A stretch of DNA of 64,000 nucleotides from Phellopilus nigrolimitatus (taxonomy: Eukaryota; Basidiomycota; Agaricomycetes; Hymenochaetales; Hymenochaetaceae): the NCBI GenBank assembly GCA_021029095.1, contig JAJOHG010000035.1, positions 62,001 to 126,000 on the forward strand, given 5' to 3'. The notes below the pieces were generated by a model. That model worked only from the letters and a program-made list of their open reading frames with translations, did not search any database and was not told where the DNA came from. The translations under genes and the position numbers were made by a program. This document shows, one piece after another, positions 58,624 through 64,000 of this stretch; position 1 is the stretch's first letter; each line of letters opens with the position of its first letter.

Positions 58624-60522
58624 ATGCCAGTGCCCCTTCCGACGACTGCTCCTTTGGACGTCGACGACCGCCGCTTGGTTGGTGTGCATGCTGAACGTGT
58701 CTCGGATGTCTCAAGTGCCGACTTTCCTGGTCATTACCCTGACGAGGACCATAGCTGGAGCCTGGACCGATTCAAGGAGGTGTGTTTCCCGCTTTATTTA
58801 TTGTCCATCGTGGAGGAGATCATGGCGAGGGTCGACGATGGAATGGGAAAAAGCACGGTTGAATTGCTGATCAAAGACTTGCTTTGGCTTCTGACTTCAG
58901 AACCTGCGCCTGGATGTGACCCGCCTCTCACAGCGCAGTATCGAGCTCGATCTCGTCGGCCTCGACGCGTCCGTCGCAAACGCGATACGACGCACGCTCA
59001 TCGCTGACGTGCCGACGCTGTGCATCGAAGCCGTCTACGTATGGAACAACACCAGCGTGATCCACGACGAGGTTCTCGCCCACCGCCTCGGGCTCGTCCC
59101 GCTTAATGTCGATCCCGGCATGTTTGAGATGCGCGACGGCAAGCCCCGCTTGCTTTATTTGCGTGGATATGTATGCTGATAGTCTTTGGGATGCAGCGAC
59201 TGCGCTGCCCACGGACCGCAACACACTCGTATTCAAGCTAGACGTTACATGCACACGTAAACGTGCCGCCCCCGCAGGGGCCACCGATCCAGATGTGCTC
59301 TACGAAAACCATCTTGTCACAGCGGGCATGCTCCGCTGGGAGCCGCAAGGAGAACAGGCCGACATTCCTCAATTTAAGGTGTGTTTCTGACCATTCCTCT
59401 TTTGTTCCTTTTCTTTTCCCCATCTTTTGCAAAATCTTCTCGTCCTTCATTTATCTCGTATTTCATCTGTTCTCTACATCTCTCTTTCGTACATTTTTCA
59501 TTCCGTCCCAACTTTCTTTAACCTCAATGCCGCATTGTGTCATAGAGAAAACCGCCAGGACCCACCAATCCAGATATCGTGCTCGCGAAGCTGCGCCCCG
59601 GTCAGACGATTGAGATGGAATGCCATGCAGTGAAAGGCGTCGGAAAAGAGCACGCAAAATGGAGTCCGGTTGGTGAGCTTTTTTTCATCACCTTGTCACC
59701 TCTTTCAACCAAGTGCCGAATACCCCTTTTCCCTGCTTCGATGTGCTAGCGGATGATCTTAGCGCGGCGGTTTCTTGTTTTCGCCGATGCCTAACTGCAT
59801 TATGACCTATGACTTCATTTCTATTCTCATATACGCATTATCTCGACTTGCATCACTAACTGGTACTTATCTTTTCGCCTCATTTCTCTCCCTTTCTTCC
59901 TTTGCCATTCGATTATCCGGAGATCAGCGACAGCGTCGTACCGTATACATCCGTACATTTCCCTCCTGCGCCAGCCGCCCGCACACCTTGTGCGCGAGTT
60001 CGCAGCGTGCTTCTCGCCTGGCGTCGTCAAGGTCATTGGAGCGGGGACACGTAAGCGTCCGTCCGACCCCTCAATTCCTTCTCCACTGACCGTGCTTTCT
60101 TTCAAATCGGTTTATCAGCGGACGCGAAGGTTGAGCTCGACCCGGCGAAAGTGCGTAACGAAAGCATGAGCCGCGAGGTGCTACGCCGCACGGAGTTCGA
60201 GGGGTGCGTCAAGCTCGGGCGCGTACGAGATTGGTTCCTGTGTGCGTTGAATTTCTCCTTCTTTCTTCCCTGCCTTTTCTCCTAAACGATACTTCGCTAA
60301 CATACCACTCAACCAATTCCGTCTGGCCTTTTCGTAGTCAATGTCGAGTCCGAAGGTCCCTACGCTCCGCAGGACCTCTTCCCAACAGCCATCAAGGTGC
60401 TCCGCACGCGCATCGGCGTGCTCAAGCGTGCTGCAGAGGCGCTCGCGACGGGGGCGACGACGAGGGCGCCGCAGAAGGAGGGGACGCTCACGGAGCGCAG
60501 GGCGGGGATGCGGACGTCGTAA
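58624..60522 (+). CDS. RPC40: RNA polymerase I/III subunit AC40
   Basis: Alpha-like subunit shared by RNA polymerases I and III, pairing with AC19 during assembly in the nucleus. Start [11 protein letters not shown] (58624; an in-frame Met at 58570 also exists). N-terminal block [20 protein letters not shown], then [20 protein letters not shown] and [20 protein letters not shown], the alpha-N dimerisation motif. Next come [92 protein letters not shown] and [20 protein letters not shown]. Seven exons; the intron after FEMRDA appears to use a GC donor (GCAAGC, about 59138). The written frame stops at 60522 (MRTS). One frame over, an acidic tail [15 protein letters not shown]...VMMDA ends at 60536 and looks more like the natural C-terminus, so one base in a G run near 60450 may be missing. 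Confidence 0.93.
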
Positions 60523-60536
60523 TGATGGACGCGTAA

Positions 60537-61277
60537 GAGACACGGCCCTTTACCTTCGTCGCGGCATGTTGACCGATGACGACATCGTAAGGTGAATTTA
60601 AAAAAATGTACGATCGCTCTCCGGTCAGCGACTCGAGTCAAACGCTACGCAAACTGAATCGCGGACTCCATCCCTCAAGTCGAGAAACTCCCGCAGTCTA
60701 CGGGGAAAGGGTGGGATTCGATTTTGCGGTGTACGAGATCTAGGGAAGGAGGAGTCGAAAAGGAGAGGCAATGTGATCGTTTTGTCTAGAGAGCGCCCAA
60801 GCTCGTCTTCCGAGGAAAAGTATCTGTACTTCTACTGTGCTCCTATTGGGGATTATCGAGTTATTGCATTGCTCTAACATACTAATTTACAACTGTTATC
60901 TGGTAAAGTGAAGCACAGCACGCGCGGATTCTTACTGAGCAGACAGGATGCGGGAGGAAGGAATCTCAGAGTCGCCATTGTGATGCTACTTACATGTATG
61001 TACAGTTAGATCCAAGTTTCCTATCTTGCATATACACTTCGTCTTTCTCTCCCAAACAAAATCGCGTACAGCTTATAAACATCTCGATACTTCTGTCGAC
61101 TAACACCTGCGGAGAAACTAACCGGAAAACAGGAATGCTGCGTAGAAACACACGAAACAATGAAGGAATTGCAAATGATTGCCATGGCTGGCAGTCGACA
61201 AATCAGTCGACTACACGTGATCGTGAGGATATGTACTTCAGTGGGCATCGTGTCATCAGGCTCTCGCAGGACTCACC
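60537..61277. other. intergenic, no gene seen
   Basis: RPC40 3' flank and promoter of the following F-box gene. Nothing recognisable. Confidence 0.45.
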
Positions 61278-63044
61278 ATGACTTTCGACATGCCTTGTTC
61301 AAACATACGATCGCTTCCAACGGAAATTGTTCAAATCGTCGCAGTTCTTTTGCTTCCTCGATGTCTCGAAAATTCTGAAGGAAAAACACTTGCGGCATTT
61401 CTCTTCCATTTTACACACGTGGATATGTTGGACTTGGTTAGCTTCGCAAAAACCTGCAAGAAATTTTGGGATATATGTCTCCCATTTGTGTACTCCTTCG
61501 CTCATTTGCACTGCACGAAGCGCGCGGAACTTCTCGAGGCACGAATTCAGGAGCTAGGCCTGCAAATGAGCACAGTCAAACATATGTACGCGCAACTATC
61601 TTTTCGTCGTTACTCGTTGCTCCTGAGCCATAGCTAATGCCTTGCTCAGAACAATTTACGTAAAGGAATCGGAGGAACCGAAACCTGATCTTTTATCTGA
61701 TCTATATAAATTCACGGGTGTGACTACGTTGTATCTCGATGGTGTCCATTTGTGCCAGGTCACGATCCGTGCACTCAAGCACCTGCATCAATTAAGGATG
61801 TTAGGCCTTGATATTTGGAGTCCTTTAGAGGATAATGGGATTCCAGGTGACGATGAGTTCGAGTGCGTACCTCCGCTCAGCACGCTAAGGCTGGGCTTAT
61901 ACCTTTTTGACAAATATGCACGTACTGCCGTTATACCGCTCCTTCGAGCTGTCCAAGGTAGTCTCAAGGAGATCTCTATCTCTGGCCCGTACCCTGGCCG
62001 TGGCGGAGATATCATCCACCAGCTGGATCTCCACAGAATGACATTTCCTAATCTCAAAATCCTCAAGATCTACCATATCCCCTTCCTTCCCTCTTCGCTT
62101 TTTAGCTTCGTAAAAAACCATCAAGATACCATCGAATACTTTGACGTTACTTGTAATGACAATGCACCAAAACCTCTCACCTTATCCTGGCTCTCTCTCG
62201 CCTGCAAAAGTATCGTTGACACGGATGTCCTGATTGCGCCTATAAGAGAGATTTTACGTGGTGAAGAGTTAGGAGTGGATGACCTTGACGGATGGGAACA
62301 CTTAACGATTAAGAGCGTTTCAGTCGCGTTCGAAAACGTGCGCTCCTCGCCGAAGCTTTCACATATTAACTCTGGCAGGAAGAAGGCAGGCAGAGCCCTT
62401 ACGGACCTCAGGATCAACTTCAGGGCCGTAAACAATAAACAGCCGGAGATGCGACTGATCCAAGAAATGTTCAGCCAACCGATTTTCGGAAGACTCAAAT
62501 TCCTGTCTCTTCTCGTCCCGTACCGTTCGACTATTTCGGATATTCTGGCACGTAGCCTTTTTCTACTATATTTACTGAGTAATCTCCTTTGCTTATTCGT
62601 CCTAAACAGAGCGCGCTTGCTATGTCTTACAACAAAAACGATTCAATCCTGAAGACCGTAGTCCTCACATGGAATTCGTCGATGATGACGATGTGCTCTC
62701 TGACTGCATGCATTGATAAGGACTGGACCGCTTATGATAGCGCGGTCAAACTTAAGGACGCTTCCGACCTTCTGTGGACCCAGTGGGAATTGTCTAACTA
62801 TCGCGTGGTACAGGGCCTTGTCTCCGCGTTCCTGGGCGCGTGTCCGAGCGTCGAGCGAGTCGAATGGCAAATCGAGTACGAAAGGGGACGCTGGACACGG
62901 TCTTGGATTTGGACGAGGGACACAACTTGCAAGGGAGTGCTGAGCGTCGATGCGGATGCTGGAGACCAGGCCAATGCGCAGGTGTACGCGCCAGTCATGG
63001 GAAGGCTGAATTGCATGGGCATAAGGCTGCGTAAGCCCAACTGA
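61278..63044 (+). CDS. F-box protein with leucine-rich-type tail (family A, copy 2)
   Basis: Three exons, paralogous to the 23.1 kb gene. F-box region IRSLPTEIVQIVAVLLL ... LDLVSFAKTCKKFWDICLP. First intron after STVKHM (GTACGC...TCAG, about 61588-61650), at the same site as in the paralog. Then a TTLYLDGVHLCQVTIRALKH block, LRLGLYLFDKYARTAVIPLL and QGSLKEISISGPY, and a second intron after ISDILA (about 62551-62610). The C-terminal exon has SAFLGACPSVERVEWQ and RSWIWTRD, and stops at 63044. Predicted SCF adaptor with irregular LRRs; substrate unknown. Confidence 0.82.
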
Positions 63045-63340
63045 CCGAGACTATTAACTCCCAGCTCGGATCCGGAGTCGCTTCCGAGGGATCAACATTC
63101 CAATAGATCGGTATTATCTACGCCTATATCGCCTCCCCTTCCCGCTGCAAAGTGCGCGATTGTGCAAGAGTGCCATTAGGAGGACATACTAAGCATCTAG
63201 TTCTAACAGTGAATCTGCTTGTACATTATATATCACGAATAAAAACGCCCACTTGTACCTAATACTCCGTCCCACGTCTGTCCAGATCAGAATCCACCGA
63301 GAAATAAACAAGGAAAAGCACATGCAATTGTGCCCCACAT
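63045..63340. other. spacer, no gene seen
   Basis: Convergent 3' flanks of the F-box and protease genes. Confidence 0.45.
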
Positions 63341-64000
63341 TCATGCAACCGCAAGCACGAGTAGCGCGCCTCCCAACAATCCCACGAACTGCAAATCACG
63401 GAATCGGACGCGCGGGCTGTTCGCACCGCTCTCCTGCCTTCCACCGCGCTCAAATGACCCATCCGAGTCCGAGTCACCCGACCCCGTGCGCCAGGGCGTC
63501 TCGCTCATTTGTACGACACCATGTACATCTGTGGTAACCGGGAGACCAGTGAAAGTGCCCGTCGGAGCGGAAACTGTCGTGGCTAGTTTACAGAGCCAAG
63601 TCAGTCACATTGGTACATGATGGAAGGGAAAAAGAAGGAAGATCTCACCAGGATACCTGCCCGCACTCTGCGCGGCACGTACGTCTGCCGCGAGCTGGAG
63701 GGTCGCGTCTTTCGAAACAGTCGAGAGGAAGCCAACGCGCGGCGGGTCCGCAGACGGATGCGTCAGGTTGCCGTAGTAGAAGGACGCCAAGACGCTACAT
63801 AGCAACGCAACGAGTCAGAAGCATAACCCAAACCGAAAAAAAGAAAGAGAAAAGGAGACGAAATAGAAGAAATAAGGAGTGAAAGCGTCAAACTCACCCT
63901 TTTAGAAAGGGCTCGCCGAGGCTCCAGCTATATAAATAACCGCCAAGCGTGGGCGGGTCCGTGGGTACGATGTTCGGCACGCACCAATGCGTGTTCCCCG
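63341..64000 (-). CDS. pepsin-like aspartic protease (A1), C-terminal part, GPI-anchor type
   Basis: Partial: the gene enters from the right edge of the window and ends at 63341. The edge exon reads HWCVPNIVPTDPPTLGGYLY and SWSLGEPFLK. After a GTGAGT...TGTAG intron come VLASFYYGNLTHPSADPPRV and GFLSTV, the conserved C-terminal end of fungal A1 proteases. Two more introns lead to a Ser/Gly/Thr-rich linker (SETPWRTGSGDSDSDGSFE) and a final hydrophobic FVGLLGGALLVLAVA with no basic tail, as expected for GPI attachment. Both catalytic aspartates would lie upstream, outside the window. Likely a cell-surface protease of the yapsin or plasma-membrane type. Confidence 0.8.

Noticed and set aside
1..64000. 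CRISPR arrays, bacterial operons, riboswitches or a secondary-metabolite cluster
   Set aside because: The sequence is eukaryotic with intron-rich genes; no regular spacer repeats and no synthase genes were seen near the MFS exporter.

Overview
The window looks like nuclear DNA of a filamentous basidiomycete, most likely an Agaricomycete wood or litter decayer. Genes are split by many short introns of about 50-80 bases (GT-AG, with two apparent GC-AG cases). The content is also typical: an AA9 lytic polysaccharide monooxygenase, a PL14-type lyase, a DUF6593-type small protein, F-box families with divergent tails, and a Ty1/copia retrotransposon. All gene models were spliced by eye, so exon edges are approximate unless a position is given.

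Layout. 0.3-3.1 kb: RhoGAP protein (-). 4.4-6.9 kb: amino acid permease (-). 7.6-8.4 kb: DUF6593-like protein (-). 8.4-11.3 kb: no convincing gene. 11.3-12.5 kb: secreted PL14-like polysaccharide lyase (-). 12.9-14.2 kb: decayed internal fragment of translation initiation factor eIF3a (-). 14.4-17.4 kb: AT-rich DNA with three diverged copies of a ~160 bp module. 17.45-23.06 kb: intact copia element with 498 bp LTRs that look identical, a 5 bp target duplication (GTTAC) and one 1509-residue Gag-Pol frame. 23.1-24.9 kb: F-box protein (+), starting 92 bp past the element. 25.3-25.6 kb: glycosyltransferase-like gene cut off by a repeat also found near 16.3 kb. 26.8-27.2 kb: small candidate secreted protein. 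28.0-30.2 kb: a decayed and an intact copy of one small gene. 30.7-31.7 kb: AA9 LPMO (-). 32-39 kb: sparse, with one F-box/propeller-like gene. 39.2-42.2 kb: DHA2-type MFS exporter (+). 42.8-45.3 kb: zinc-containing F-box protein (+). 46.2-49.2 kb: coiled-coil gene fragment running into a heavily disrupted SNF5 copy (+). 49.7-52.3 kb: proline-rich, SH3-ligand-like protein (-). 52.9-55.1 kb: second zinc-containing F-box protein (-). 56.5-56.9 kb: acidic protein C-terminus (-). 58.44 kb: tRNA-His. 58.6-60.5 kb: RPC40, the AC40 subunit of RNA polymerases I and III (+). 61.3-63.0 kb: F-box protein paralogous to the 23 kb gene (+). 63.3 kb to the end: C-terminus of a GPI-type pepsin-like protease (-).

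Functional reading. The genes do not form one pathway or a recognisable biosynthetic cluster. Nutrient acquisition and secretion recur (LPMO, PL14 lyase, aspartic protease, amino acid permease, MFS exporter). So do F-box substrate adaptors: five F-box-like genes in 64 kb, including two paralogous pairs. The window also carries non-functional copies of two normally essential genes (eIF3a, SNF5), whose working copies must lie elsewhere. The most unusual features are this mixture of housekeeping-gene debris, the young copia insertion with apparent half-tRNA initiator-Met priming, and the F-box expansion. I found no clearly new multi-gene system.
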